Below, one piece after another: positions 1 to 6,586 of a stretch of DNA of 14,220 nt. Within the stretch, counting starts at the first letter, position 1, and every line of letters begins with the position of its first letter. This stretch comes from Coriobacteriia bacterium (GTDB lineage: Bacteria; Actinomycetota; Coriobacteriia; Coriobacteriales; UBA8131). The stretch covers positions 1 to 14,220 of the forward strand of contig WRFC01000010.1 of the NCBI GenBank assembly GCA_009779015.1, given 5' to 3'. The notes under the pieces are model-generated. The model did not search any database and was not told where the DNA came from. It worked only from the letters and a program-made list of their open reading frames with translations. A program made the translations under genes and the position numbers.

Positions 1-3
1 AGG

Positions 4-33
4 TTTTCAAACAGCCGTTTGTAGTATCATATT
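4..33 (+). promoter_or_regulatory. Candidate promoter and inverted repeat upstream of the cupin regulator
   Basis: TTTTCA (4-9) is followed after 18 nt by CATATT (28-33), a weak sigma-70-like pair; TATCAT at 25-30 is an alternative -10 with 15-nt spacing. Inside lies the inverted repeat CAAAC-AGCC-GTTTG (8-21), which could be an operator for the helix-turn-helix regulator encoded just downstream. The sequence is cut off at the window edge, so an upstream promoter cannot be excluded. Confidence 0.3.
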
Positions 34-72
34 GCGCTACATATCCAGGCCAGAACAAGAGAGGTAAACGGT

Positions 73-648
73 ATGAGCGAGACCAAGGCCGGCCGCAAGA
101 TCAAAGAGCTGCGCGAGAACCTGCTGCTCAGCCAAGAAGAGCTGGCCGAGCGCAGCGGCGCCGATCTGGCGGTCATCCAAGAGATCGAGGCCGGCCAGAT
201 CACCCCCTCGCTGGCCCCGCTGATCCGCATCACCCGTGCCCTGGGCGTCCGCCTCGGCACCCTGCTCGACGACGACGAGAACCTCGGCCCCGCCCTCGTG
301 CGCGCCTCGGACTATCAAGAATCCACCCGCCTGCAAGCCCTCGAGACCCGCTCTAGCGCTGGCGGGCTGGTCTTCAACGCCCTGGCCGAAGGCAAGGCCT
401 CGCGCCACATGGAGCCCTTCTTCATCACCCTGACGCCGACCGACGGCAGCGACCACGTGCTCTCGGCGCACGAGGGCGAAGAATGGCTGTTTGCCCTCGA
501 AGGCCCGCTCGAGATCGAGTACGGCAAAGACATCTACGTGCTTCAGCCGGGCGACTCGATCTATTACGACTCCATCGTCCCGCACCAGGTCCGCTCGCAT
601 AATGGCGCCTCGGCCCACTTTGTGGCCTGTGTCTACACACCGGCCTAA
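73..648 (+). CDS. XRE-family transcriptional regulator with C-terminal cupin domain
   Basis: A 191-aa DNA-binding regulator. Residues about 8-62 form a Cro/CI-type helix-turn-helix (IKELRENLLLSQEELAERSG, then the recognition helix and GQITPSLAPL). Residues about 115-188 form a small cupin barrel with the usual metal-site pattern: H133 and E137 in AHEGEEW, the PGD turn and the PHQVR strand. In this architecture the cupin is thought to bind a small ligand and control the helix-turn-helix. Start ATG at 73 follows GAGAGG about 8 nt upstream. The gene ends 14 nt before an AMP-dependent synthetase. This pairing recurs in Clostridia and Coriobacteriia (recalled knowledge), so the regulator probably controls the ligase gene and itself. 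The ligand is unknown. Family assignment is secure; the regulatory target is inference. Confidence 0.93.
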   Translation: MSETKAGRKIKELRENLLLSQEELAERSGADLAVIQEIEAGQITPSLAPLIRITRALGVRLGTLLDDDENLGPALVRASDYQESTRLQALETRSSAGGLVFNALAEGKASRHMEPFFITLTPTDGSDHVLSAHEGEEWLFALEGPLEIEYGKDIYVLQPGDSIYYDSIVPHQVRSHNGASAHFVACVYTPA

Positions 649-662
649 AGGCGGCGGCCAAA

Positions 663-2483
663 ATGCCAGATAAAAATCGGGAGAAGACCGGCGCCCCCGC
701 AGCCAGTGCGGGCGGGGCGGCCGATACTGGTGCAAGCGGCAGCGCCACCGCAGCCAGCGCCCGCGTAGCCAGCGCCCCTGCAGCCGGCGCCCGCGAGCTG
801 CATACCGAGCTGACGGTCAGCCAATACTTTCGTCGGCAGGTGGCGGCCGGCCCCGACCAGGAGTTCATCGTCTACCACGACCGCAGCCTGCGTTGGACGT
901 ACCGCGAGTTTGACCAACGCACCGACAACCTGGCCAAAGGGCTGCTGGCGATCGGTATGAGGCCGGGCGACCACCTGGGCGTCTGGGCGCGCAATGTGCC
1001 GGACTGGCTGACCCTGATGTTTGCCACCGCCAAGGTCGGCGTAGTGCTGGTGACCATGAACCCGGCCTATAAGAGCCACGAGCTGGACTACGTCTTAAAG
1101 CAGTCCGACATGACAACGCTCTGCGTCATCGATGCCTGGCGCGACGTCGACTACATCGGCATCATCCGCGAGCTCGTGCCCGAGGCCAAGGCGCACCAAC
1201 GCGGCCACCTGGTGTCGCGCGAGTACCCGTTCTTAAAAAACCTCATCTTCTTGGGGCCAGAAAAGCATCGGGGCTTTTACTCGGTGCCCGAGCTGATCCT
1301 CTTGGGCTCGCACTTAGACGATACGCAGCTCAAAGAGGCCGAGGCCGGCCTAAAAAACACCGACCCCATCAACATGCAATACACCAGCGGCACCACCGGC
1401 TTTCCCAAAGGCGTCTTGCTCTCGCACCGCAACATCCTAAACAACGGCTTTTACATCGGCGAAGGCGAGCGCTTGGGTGCGGCGGACCGCGTTTGTCTCC
1501 CCGTGCCTTTTTATCACTGCTTTGGCTGCGTGCTGGGTATCATGGCGATACTGACGCACCATTCAACGGCCGTCGTGATCGAAGAGTACGATGCCCTGCA
1601 GGTCTTGCAGGCGGTGGACGGCGAGCGCGCCACGGCCCTCTACGGCGTGCCCACGATGTTCATCGGCGAGCTTGCCCACCCGCGTTTTGGCGAGTTTGAC
1701 CTGAGCAGCCTGCGTACCGGCATCATCGCCGGCGCCGGGGCCCCGCCCGAGGTGATCAGGCAGTGCGTCGATCTGATGAACATGGCCGAGATGATCAATT
1801 GCTACGGCCTGACCGAGGCCTCGCCGGTCTTTTTGCAGACCTCGTGGGACGACAGCATGGACCACCGCATGCACACCGTGGGGCGGCCGCACGGCGTCGT
1901 CGATGTGAAGATCCAGGACCCGGCCGACGGCCACCTTTGCACGGCCGGCGAGATCGGGGAGATCTGCTGTCGCGGCTACAATGTCATGATGGGTTACTAC
2001 AAGATGCCCGAGGCCACGGCCCAGGCCATCGACGTCGACGGCTACCTGCACTCCGGCGACCTGGGCAGCTTTGACGCCGACGGCTACTATAGTGTCACCG
2101 GGCGCATCAAAGACATGATTATCAGAGGGGGAGAAAACATCTACCCGCTGGAGGTCGAGAATTTTCTGCTTCAGGTCGCGGGCGTCTTGGACGCCCAGGT
2201 GGTGGGGGCGCCGGACGAGCGCCTGGGCGAGGTCGTGGTGGCCTTTGTCAAAGAGCGCGAGGGCTTTGAGCTGACCGAAGAGGGCATCCGGGACTCGGCC
2301 TTGAGGCAGATGGCGCGCTTTAAGGTGCCCAAGTATGTTTTCTTCGTCGATCAGTACCCCGAGACGGCGAGCAAGAAGATAATGAAGTATAAGCTGCGCG
2401 AGCGGGCAGTTGTGTTGATCAACGAGCGCGAGGCCGCCCAGCCGGGCGGGGCCGGGGCCGACACGATCGACGAGCTGATCTAA
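663..2483 (+). CDS. AMP-dependent acyl-CoA synthetase/ligase (ANL superfamily)
   Basis: A 606-aa adenylate-forming enzyme that activates a carboxylic acid with ATP to an acyl-AMP and probably passes it to CoA. Motifs in order: P-loop YTSGTTGFPKG (240-250), the A5 motif YGLTEASP (from 381), SGDLG (from 464), the hinge GRIKDMIIRGGENIYP (from 480), and the catalytic-lysine motif TASKKIMK, where K572 aligns with the lysine of the usual SGKI. The size and motifs fit medium/long-chain fatty acid-CoA ligases, but the substrate cannot be read from sequence. Residues 1 to about 44 are an Ala/Gly/Ser-rich low-complexity extension not usual in the family; there is no better start, since the domain begins at about RELHTELTVSQYF. 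The Shine-Dalgarno is weak (AAAGG at 647-651), consistent with coupling to the regulator gene 14 nt upstream. A long open frame on the opposite strand is a GC-rich shadow. Confidence 0.93.
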   Translation: MPDKNREKTGAPAASAGGAADTGASGSATAASARVASAPAAGARELHTELTVSQYFRRQVAAGPDQEFIVYHDRSLRWTYREFDQRTDNLAKGLLAIGMRPGDHLGVWARNVPDWLTLMFATAKVGVVLVTMNPAYKSHELDYVLKQSDMTTLCVIDAWRDVDYIGIIRELVPEAKAHQRGHLVSREYPFLKNLIFLGPEKHRGFYSVPELILLGSHLDDTQLKEAEAGLKNTDPINMQYTSGTTGFPKGVLLSHRNILNNGFYIGEGERLGAADRVCLPVPFYHCFGCVLGIMAILTHHSTAVVIEEYDALQVLQAVDGERATALYGVPTMFIGELAHPRFGEFDLSSLRTGIIAGAGAPPEVIRQCVDLMNMAEMINCYGLTEASPVFLQTSWDDSMDHRMHTVGRPHGVVDVKIQDPADGHLCTAGEIGEICCRGYNVMMGYYKMPEATAQAIDVDGYLHSGDLGSFDADGYYSVTGRIKDMIIRGGENIYPLEVENFLLQVAGVLDAQVVGAPDERLGEVVVAFVKEREGFELTEEGIRDSALRQMARFKVPKYVFFVDQYPETASKKIMKYKLRERAVVLINEREAAQPGGAGADTIDELI

Positions 2484-2551
2484 GAGCGGGCCCAGGAGCA
2501 AAGCTGGGGGCAAGTCAGGAAACGAAGCAAATAGCGAAGGGAGCACCACCA

Positions 2552-3409
2552 ATGCCAGACAGCGTGCGTCAAAAGCGTGTTATCACGATCCAGGACATCT
2601 CATGCGTCGGCCGCTGTTCGTTGACGGTCGCCTTGCCCGTGCTCTCGGCCGCCGGCCTTGAGACGGCGATTCTCCCGACAGCCATCCTCTCGACGCATAC
2701 GGGGGGCTTTGAGGGCTATACCTTCCGCGACCTGAGCGAGGACATCGAGCCGATCTGCCGCCATTGGAAGAGCCTTGGCCTCGGCACCGATGCGCTGTAT
2801 ACCGGCTATTTGGGCAGCGAGCAGCAGCAGGCCCAGATCTTGCAGGTCTTTGCCGACTTCAAAGGCCCCCAGACCCTGGTCTTCGTTGACCCGGCGATGG
2901 CCGACAACGGCGAGCTCTACCCGGCCTTTGACCTCAAGTTCGCCCGTGGCATGCGCGCTGTCGTGGCCGCCGCCGACCTCACCGCCCCCAATATCACCGA
3001 GGCCTGCCTGCTTTTAGGGCGCGATTACCCTGGCGACGATTATGACCAGGCCTTTGTTCAAGAGGTCTTGCGCGGGCTTTGCGAGCTGGGGCCGACGGCG
3101 GCGGTGCTGACGGGCGTGAGTTTTCAGCGCGGCTGTTTGGGGGCGGCTGCTTTTGAGGAGGCCAGCGGCGAGTTCAGCTATTACTTTACCGAGCAGATCG
3201 ACGGTTATTACCATGGCACCGGCGATATCTATTCGAGCGTGCTTTTGGCTGCCGTGCTAAACGGCCAGCCTTTGGCTGCGGCCATCAGGACTGCCTGCGA
3301 GTTTACCGTAGGGGCGATCAGGCGGACCCATGCGGCGGGTACCGAGCCGCGTTATGGGGTGGATTTTGAGCACGAATTGGGGAATTTGATATCGATGCTG
3401 GGGCTTTGA
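2552..3409 (+). CDS. Pyridoxamine kinase (PfkB/ribokinase superfamily)
   Basis: A 285-aa cytoplasmic vitamin B6 salvage kinase that phosphorylates pyridoxamine, pyridoxal or pyridoxine to the 5'-phosphate. The N-terminus (ISCVGRCSLTVALPVLSAAG, then the PTAILSTHTGGF segment) is characteristic of the anaerobe-type pyridoxamine kinases, and GTGD near the C-terminus holds the catalytic base D225 and anion hole (HGTGDIYSS). Length matches PdxY/PdxK proteins. Start ATG at 2552 has a good Shine-Dalgarno AAGGGAG (2537-2543). The gene lies 68 nt after the acyl-CoA ligase and may be read through from it, but no functional link is evident. No clear intrinsic terminator follows it. Confidence 0.93.
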   Translation: MPDSVRQKRVITIQDISCVGRCSLTVALPVLSAAGLETAILPTAILSTHTGGFEGYTFRDLSEDIEPICRHWKSLGLGTDALYTGYLGSEQQQAQILQVFADFKGPQTLVFVDPAMADNGELYPAFDLKFARGMRAVVAAADLTAPNITEACLLLGRDYPGDDYDQAFVQEVLRGLCELGPTAAVLTGVSFQRGCLGAAAFEEASGEFSYYFTEQIDGYYHGTGDIYSSVLLAAVLNGQPLAAAIRTACEFTVGAIRRTHAAGTEPRYGVDFEHELGNLISMLGL

Positions 3410-3520
3410 TGACTATGCCCGCGTCTGAGGCCCTTGTCAAGAAGACTTGGGAAAATGAAAATTTCTTAGGATCTGGGTAACAGAATTGATAGTTTTCAAT
3501 GTTATTTGACTGACTGACGG

Positions 3521-3549
3521 TTCTTATTTTCAGGTACGAGAGTTATAAT
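3521..3549 (+). promoter_or_regulatory. Candidate promoter of the repeat-rich surface protein
   Basis: A perfect TATAAT (3544-3549) sits 17 nt after a poor -35, TTCTTA (3521-3526), in an AT-rich stretch. Transcription would start near 3556. That falls exactly at an upstream in-frame ATG (3557) and 40 nt before the better ATG (3596), which supports the latter as the true start. Confidence 0.45.
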
Positions 3550-3595
3550 CTCAGCTATGGTTGACAGGGTGTCGACCGTTGTGGGAGAGGTACTA

Positions 3596-5017
3596 ATGAC
3601 GGGGCTGGTGCGAGCTTTTCGGGCGCGTTTCGGGAGTGGCGGCATTCTGATAACTTGCAGGATGCGGCTACCCATCTGCTTTTTGGCCATCTTCCTGGGC
3701 ATCTTTATAGTTTCTCTTTTTTTTATCGTAAATACTCCTGATACCTCTGCCTATGCTGATCCGGCTGCCGGTTCAGAGGTTGCGGGCACACCTGACCAGC
3801 CTGGCCAGCCTGCTGCGGCCAGCTTGCCCGAGGCGGGCCAGGATGATGTTTTTGTGCTTGGCGATAGCAACCCGGCAAACGGCGATGGGGACGACCAAGG
3901 CGACCAGGGCGACCAGGGAGACGGCACTGTGACACCGCCGGATGGCCAAGGCGACCAGGGTGACCAGGGAGGCGGCGCTGTGACACCGCCGGATGGCCAG
4001 GGCGGCACGCCGAGCACGCCGGGCGGCCAGGACGACCAGGGCGACCAGGGCGGCGGCGCTGTGACACCGCCGGGCGACCAGGACGACCAGGGCGACCAGG
4101 GCGGCGGCGCTGTGACACCGCCGAGCGACCAGGACGACCAGGGCGGCGGCACCACGCCGAGCACGCCGGGCGGCCAGGACGACCAGGGCGGCGGCGGCAC
4201 CACGCCGGGCGGCCAGGACGACCAGGGCGGCGGCACCACGCCGGGCGGCCAGGGCGGTACGACGCCAGACGACCAGGGCGGTGGCACCACCCCTGATGAC
4301 CAAGGCGGCACCACCCCTGGCGACCAGGGCGGCACGACGCCGGACGACCAAGGCGGCACCACCCCTGGCGACCAGGGCGGCACGACGCCGGACGACCAGG
4401 GCGGCGGTACCACGCCGGACGACCAGGGCGGCACGACGCCTGGCGGCGGTGATAGCAGTAAAACCGATAATACCGATAGCAAGGGCAGCAACGACAGCCC
4501 GGCCACAGATAACAAGCCCCAAAATTCGGATATTGTCCCTGAAGATAACACTATCGTGCCGGACAATAGCAACGCGGCCCCAGACAGCGGCACCGGCGGC
4601 AGTCCGGCTGCCCCACGCAACACCACGTCCCGCAGCAATGCCACAGCCCAGGCCATCAGCCCAGCCGGTAGCACGTCAGGGTCTGAGGGCGAGGGCTCAG
4701 GCAATGCGGGCATCTCATCAACAGTCTCGGCACCGAGCCAGAAGGCCATGGCCATCAACGATTCATCCAGCCGTTATCCAGACGGCCTGATCGATCTTTT
4801 GCCCGGCGCGCGCCTGGGCAGCACATTCCAGCCGGTTGTCCTTGATGACGATTCAATCCTCGAGTTGATCGGCGGCTCTGATAGCGCTGCCGTCGTATCC
4901 AGCGTTGCCGCCGGCCTCGCCTTGGTCATGATCATCGGGTATATGGTTGCGCAGGGCCTGCCGGCGCTCCAGACAAAGTCCTCTAAGGGCCCGCACCCCA
5001 AGGGCCTCCGCCCATAA
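3596..5017 (+). CDS. Secreted, membrane-anchored protein with Gly/Asp/Gln/Thr/Pro tandem repeats
   Basis: A 473-aa protein of unknown function that I cannot assign to a family. Start ATG 3596 is chosen because GGGAGAGG (3583-3590) lies 5 nt upstream; ATG 3557 would add 13 residues and would have essentially no leader. Layout: basic N-region (1-24), hydrophobic core (25-45), likely signal peptidase site AYA|DP after residue 54, acidic linker, tandem repeats (about 99-285), a Ser/Thr/Asn/Pro-rich stalk (286 to about 400), then a single hydrophobic helix (about 431-454) with a short basic tail (KSSKGPHPKGLRP). No LPXTG motif or pilin domain is seen. The expected topology is an extracellular stalk held by a C-terminal membrane segment. 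Repeat units are GDQGDQGGGAVTPPDGQ-like and then GGTTPDDQ/GGTTPGDQ octapeptides. It could be a surface or cell-wall-spanning protein. The gene appears monocistronic. Confidence 0.8.
   Translation: MTGLVRAFRARFGSGGILITCRMRLPICFLAIFLGIFIVSLFFIVNTPDTSAYADPAAGSEVAGTPDQPGQPAAASLPEAGQDDVFVLGDSNPANGDGDDQGDQGDQGDGTVTPPDGQGDQGDQGGGAVTPPDGQGGTPSTPGGQDDQGDQGGGAVTPPGDQDDQGDQGGGAVTPPSDQDDQGGGTTPSTPGGQDDQGGGGTTPGGQDDQGGGTTPGGQGGTTPDDQGGGTTPDDQGGTTPGDQGGTTPDDQGGTTPGDQGGTTPDDQGGGTTPDDQGGTTPGGGDSSKTDNTDSKGSNDSPATDNKPQNSDIVPEDNTIVPDNSNAAPDSGTGGSPAAPRNTTSRSNATAQAISPAGSTSGSEGEGSGNAGISSTVSAPSQKAMAINDSSSRYPDGLIDLLPGARLGSTFQPVVLDDDSILELIGGSDSAAVVSSVAAGLALVMIIGYMVAQGLPALQTKSSKGPHPKGLRP
3890..4450 (+). repeat. In-frame tandem repeats encoding GGTTPxDQ and DQGDQGGGAVTPP units
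   Basis: About 560 bp of near-identical DNA repeats in codon register. The 5' part has about four units of 50-80 bp carrying GACCAGGGCGACCAGGG and GGCGCTGTGACACCGCCG. The 3' part is mostly 24-bp units of the form GGCGGCACGACGCCGGACGACCAG. All units are multiples of 3, so gain or loss of a unit keeps the frame. Identity is high at third positions too, suggesting recent expansion or gene conversion. Confidence 0.9.
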
Positions 5018-5043
5018 GGCCGGCGTGCCCATAAGGCCGCGTG
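5011..5043 (+). repeat. 17/16-bp tandem duplication over the stop codon of the surface protein
   Basis: CCCATAAGGCCGGCGTG (5011-5027) is followed directly by CCCATAAGGCCGCGTG (5028-5043), differing by one G. The first copy contains the TAA stop. Confidence 0.7.
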
Positions 5044-5113
5044 CCATCGCTCTTCTCCACATGGGGTTTTTACGCCGAAGGCCGGGCGAGCTTAGATAAT
5101 AGCGGCGGATTGC

Positions 5114-5143
5114 TTGCGCTTTACCGCCCCCTTGCTTTATAAT
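5114..5143 (+). promoter_or_regulatory. Candidate rplS promoter
   Basis: TTGCGC (5114-5119), 18-nt spacer, perfect TATAAT (5138-5143). Transcription would start near 5150, leaving a leader of about 50 nt before rplS. The -35 element sits inside an inverted repeat, GGCGG (5104-5108) and CCGCC (5124-5128). This is the only good promoter ahead of the rplS-to-xerC run. Confidence 0.6.
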
Positions 5144-5199
5144 CATTCGTCGCGCTATTTTGCGTTTATTTGCCATAGATATAGAAAAGGTCGGTTCAA

Positions 5200-5544
5200 A
5201 TGGACATCATCCGCGCTCTTGAGCAGCAGCAAATCAGGCAGGGCCTTCCCGATTTTCGGGTAGGGGACCGTGTCAAGGTACATTATCGGATCATCGAGGG
5301 CAACAAAGAGCGCATCCAGGTATTCGAGGGCGACATCATCCGTCGTCATGGCGCCAGCAACCGTGAGACTTTTACGGTCCGCAAGCTCTCTAGCGGCATC
5401 GGGGTCGAGCGCACGTTTCCTGTCCATTCGCCCAAGATCGATAGTGTCGAGGTCATGCGGCACGGTGCTGTCCGCCGGGCAAAGCTCTACTACCTGCGTA
5501 ATAAGATCGGAAAGGCTGCCCGCCTGCGTGAGAAAGGCTTCTAA
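5200..5544 (+). CDS. rplS: 50S ribosomal protein L19
   Basis: A 114-aa ribosomal protein L19, which sits at the 30S-50S interface (bridge B6/B8 region). The whole sequence matches the family: N-terminal MDIIRALEQQQ, the SH3-like core DFRVGDRVKVHYRIIEGNKERIQVFEG, GVERTFPVHSPKID and C-terminal RRAKLYYLRNKIGKAARLRE. Length is typical. ATG 5200 follows GAAAAGG about 9 nt upstream. It has its own promoter (5114-5143) and a terminator-like hairpin 43 nt after the stop, so part of its transcription probably ends before rnhB. Confidence 0.98.
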   Translation: MDIIRALEQQQIRQGLPDFRVGDRVKVHYRIIEGNKERIQVFEGDIIRRHGASNRETFTVRKLSSGIGVERTFPVHSPKIDSVEVMRHGAVRRAKLYYLRNKIGKAARLREKGF

Positions 5545-5586
5545 GCCTGGCCCGGCAAATTCGGTAATCCGCCGAGTGCGAGAGGG

Positions 5587-5612
5587 GCCGTTAATGCTGA
5601 GCACGGCTTTTT
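5587..5612 (+). terminator. Intrinsic terminator or attenuator after rplS
   Basis: Stem GCCGT (5587-5591) with ACGGC (5603-5607), 11-nt loop, followed by TTTTT (5608-5612); three upstream Gs can add G-U pairs. The short stem suggests partial termination, which would set the ratio of L19 to the downstream genes, as no promoter for rnhB is seen. Confidence 0.5.
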
Positions 5613-5655
5613 CTCAGGCTTCAACGGCTCTGGTTTTTGGTACGAGGGAGGCTGT

Positions 5656-6420
5656 ATCAATTCAGATCAACTGATAGCCCAGATTCGAGCTGCTACAAGT
5701 GAAGAACTTGGGCAGCTCGTTTTGCGTTATCAGGCCGACCCGCGCAAGGCTGTCCAAAAGGCCCTGGCCTCAGCGCTCAAGCGCTGCCAGGCGGCTGCCC
5801 AAGAGGCCGCCCGTCTTGAATCGCTCTATTTTCTTTTGGACAATGCCGCCTCTGGCGAGACTGTTGTCGGCCTCGACGAGGTCGGTCGGGGCGCCTTGGC
5901 CGGCCCGCTCCTCGTGGCCGCTGTCGTCCTCAAGCCGTCCCCCCGGATCGCGGGGCTCGATGACTCCAAGAAACTAAAGGCCTCGTTCCGCCAGGCCCTG
6001 GCCGTGCTGATCCGCGAGCAGGCCTTAGCCATCGGCTTTGGCCGCATCGAGGCCGCCGCGATCGACCACGACGGGATGTCGGCCAGCCTGCGCTCGGCCA
6101 TGCTGGCGGCGCTGGACGACCTGGCCATCGAGCCGGACCACATCTTCATCGACGGCCGCCCACTCGGCCTTGGCCGGGGCGAGCAGTGCATCGTCCAGGG
6201 CGACTCGCGGGTGGCCAGCATCGCCGCCGCCTCGGTTGTGGCCAAGGTCCGGCGCGATGCCTGGATGCAAGAGGCGGACGCCCAATACCCCGGCTATGGG
6301 TTTGCCGCCAACAAAGGCTACGGGTCGGCCGAGCACATCGCGGCCATCGGCCAGCTGGGCCTCTGCCCCATCCACCGCCGCAGCTTTACGCAGGCGTTTA
6401 CCCAGGAGCGGCTTTTCTGA
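5656..6420 (+). CDS. rnhB: Ribonuclease HII, probably starting at a non-canonical AUC codon
   Basis: RNase HII cleaves RNA in RNA-DNA hybrids, removing primers and single ribonucleotides. The catalytic acidic set is visible: D74 and E75 in GLDEVGRGALAGP, D166 in FIDGRP, D183 in QGDSR, followed by SIAAASVVAKVRRD. A Firmicutes/Actinobacteria-type N-terminal helical region (SDQLIAQIRAATSEELGQL, then the LRYQADPRKAVQKAL segment) precedes the nuclease domain and aligns with the start of Bacillus RnhB (about 255 aa). No ATG, GTG or TTG exists in frame between the rplS stop and TTG 5722. TTG 5722 lacks a Shine-Dalgarno and would cut this region in half. ATC 5656 lies 4 nt after GAGGGAGG (5644-5651) and gives 254 aa, so it is chosen. 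The conventional alternative is 5722-6420 (232 aa). Confidence 0.9.
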   Translation: MNSDQLIAQIRAATSEELGQLVLRYQADPRKAVQKALASALKRCQAAAQEAARLESLYFLLDNAASGETVVGLDEVGRGALAGPLLVAAVVLKPSPRIAGLDDSKKLKASFRQALAVLIREQALAIGFGRIEAAAIDHDGMSASLRSAMLAALDDLAIEPDHIFIDGRPLGLGRGEQCIVQGDSRVASIAAASVVAKVRRDAWMQEADAQYPGYGFAANKGYGSAEHIAAIGQLGLCPIHRRSFTQAFTQERLF

Positions 6421-6424
6421 GTCA

Positions 6425-6450
6425 GGGGCGGGGCGGGGCTGGGCTTGGGG
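6425..6450 (+). other. G-quadruplex-forming motif between rnhB and yraN
   Basis: Five consecutive G-runs (GGGG-C-GGGG-C-GGGG-CT-GGG-CTT-GGGG) start 4 nt after the rnhB stop. Loops are 1-3 nt, which fits the strict G3+N1-7 rule with one spare run. On the transcribed mRNA it would lie in the 3' end of rnhB and the leader of yraN. Confidence 0.6.
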
Positions 6451-6539
6451 CTGCTGCTTGGCCAGGCTTTGGGTGTGTTGATGGATCGCCCAAAACCCCG
6501 TTCATCGAGCTTTCAGAGATCACTCCATTTATCTTCATA

Positions 6540-6577
6540 TCCCCTTCTGATAATAGTTGGACTTGAGAAGAAGGGGA
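6540..6577 (+). promoter_or_regulatory. Hairpin that would sequester the yraN ribosome binding site
   Basis: TCCCCTTCT (6540-6548) is perfectly complementary to AGAAGGGGA (6569-6577), loop 20 nt. The 3' arm contains most of the Shine-Dalgarno AAGGGGAG (6571-6578) of yraN. Closed, the hairpin would block initiation. Confidence 0.5.
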
Positions 6578-6586
6578 GCTAGAACA

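Noticed and set aside
1563..2552. A 329-codon open frame on the minus strand
   Set aside because: It lies opposite conserved ligase motifs, shows no recognisable domain, and is a typical high-GC shadow.
3557..3595. Upstream ATG for the surface protein
   Set aside because: It would coincide with the predicted transcription start and has no Shine-Dalgarno; ATG 3596 has a strong one.
3890..4450. Possible CRISPR array
   Set aside because: The repeats are contiguous, codon-phased and without unique spacers.
3751..4758. Long open frames on the minus strand through the repeat region (up to 335 codons)
   Set aside because: They are produced by in-frame GC-rich repeats lacking stops in all frames, have low-complexity products, and lack a credible start; the + strand frame has signal peptide, Shine-Dalgarno and anchor.
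5055..5071. Terminator after the surface protein (CTCC-ACAT-GGGG-TTTTT)
   Set aside because: Only a 4-bp stem with a G-U pair; too weak to call.
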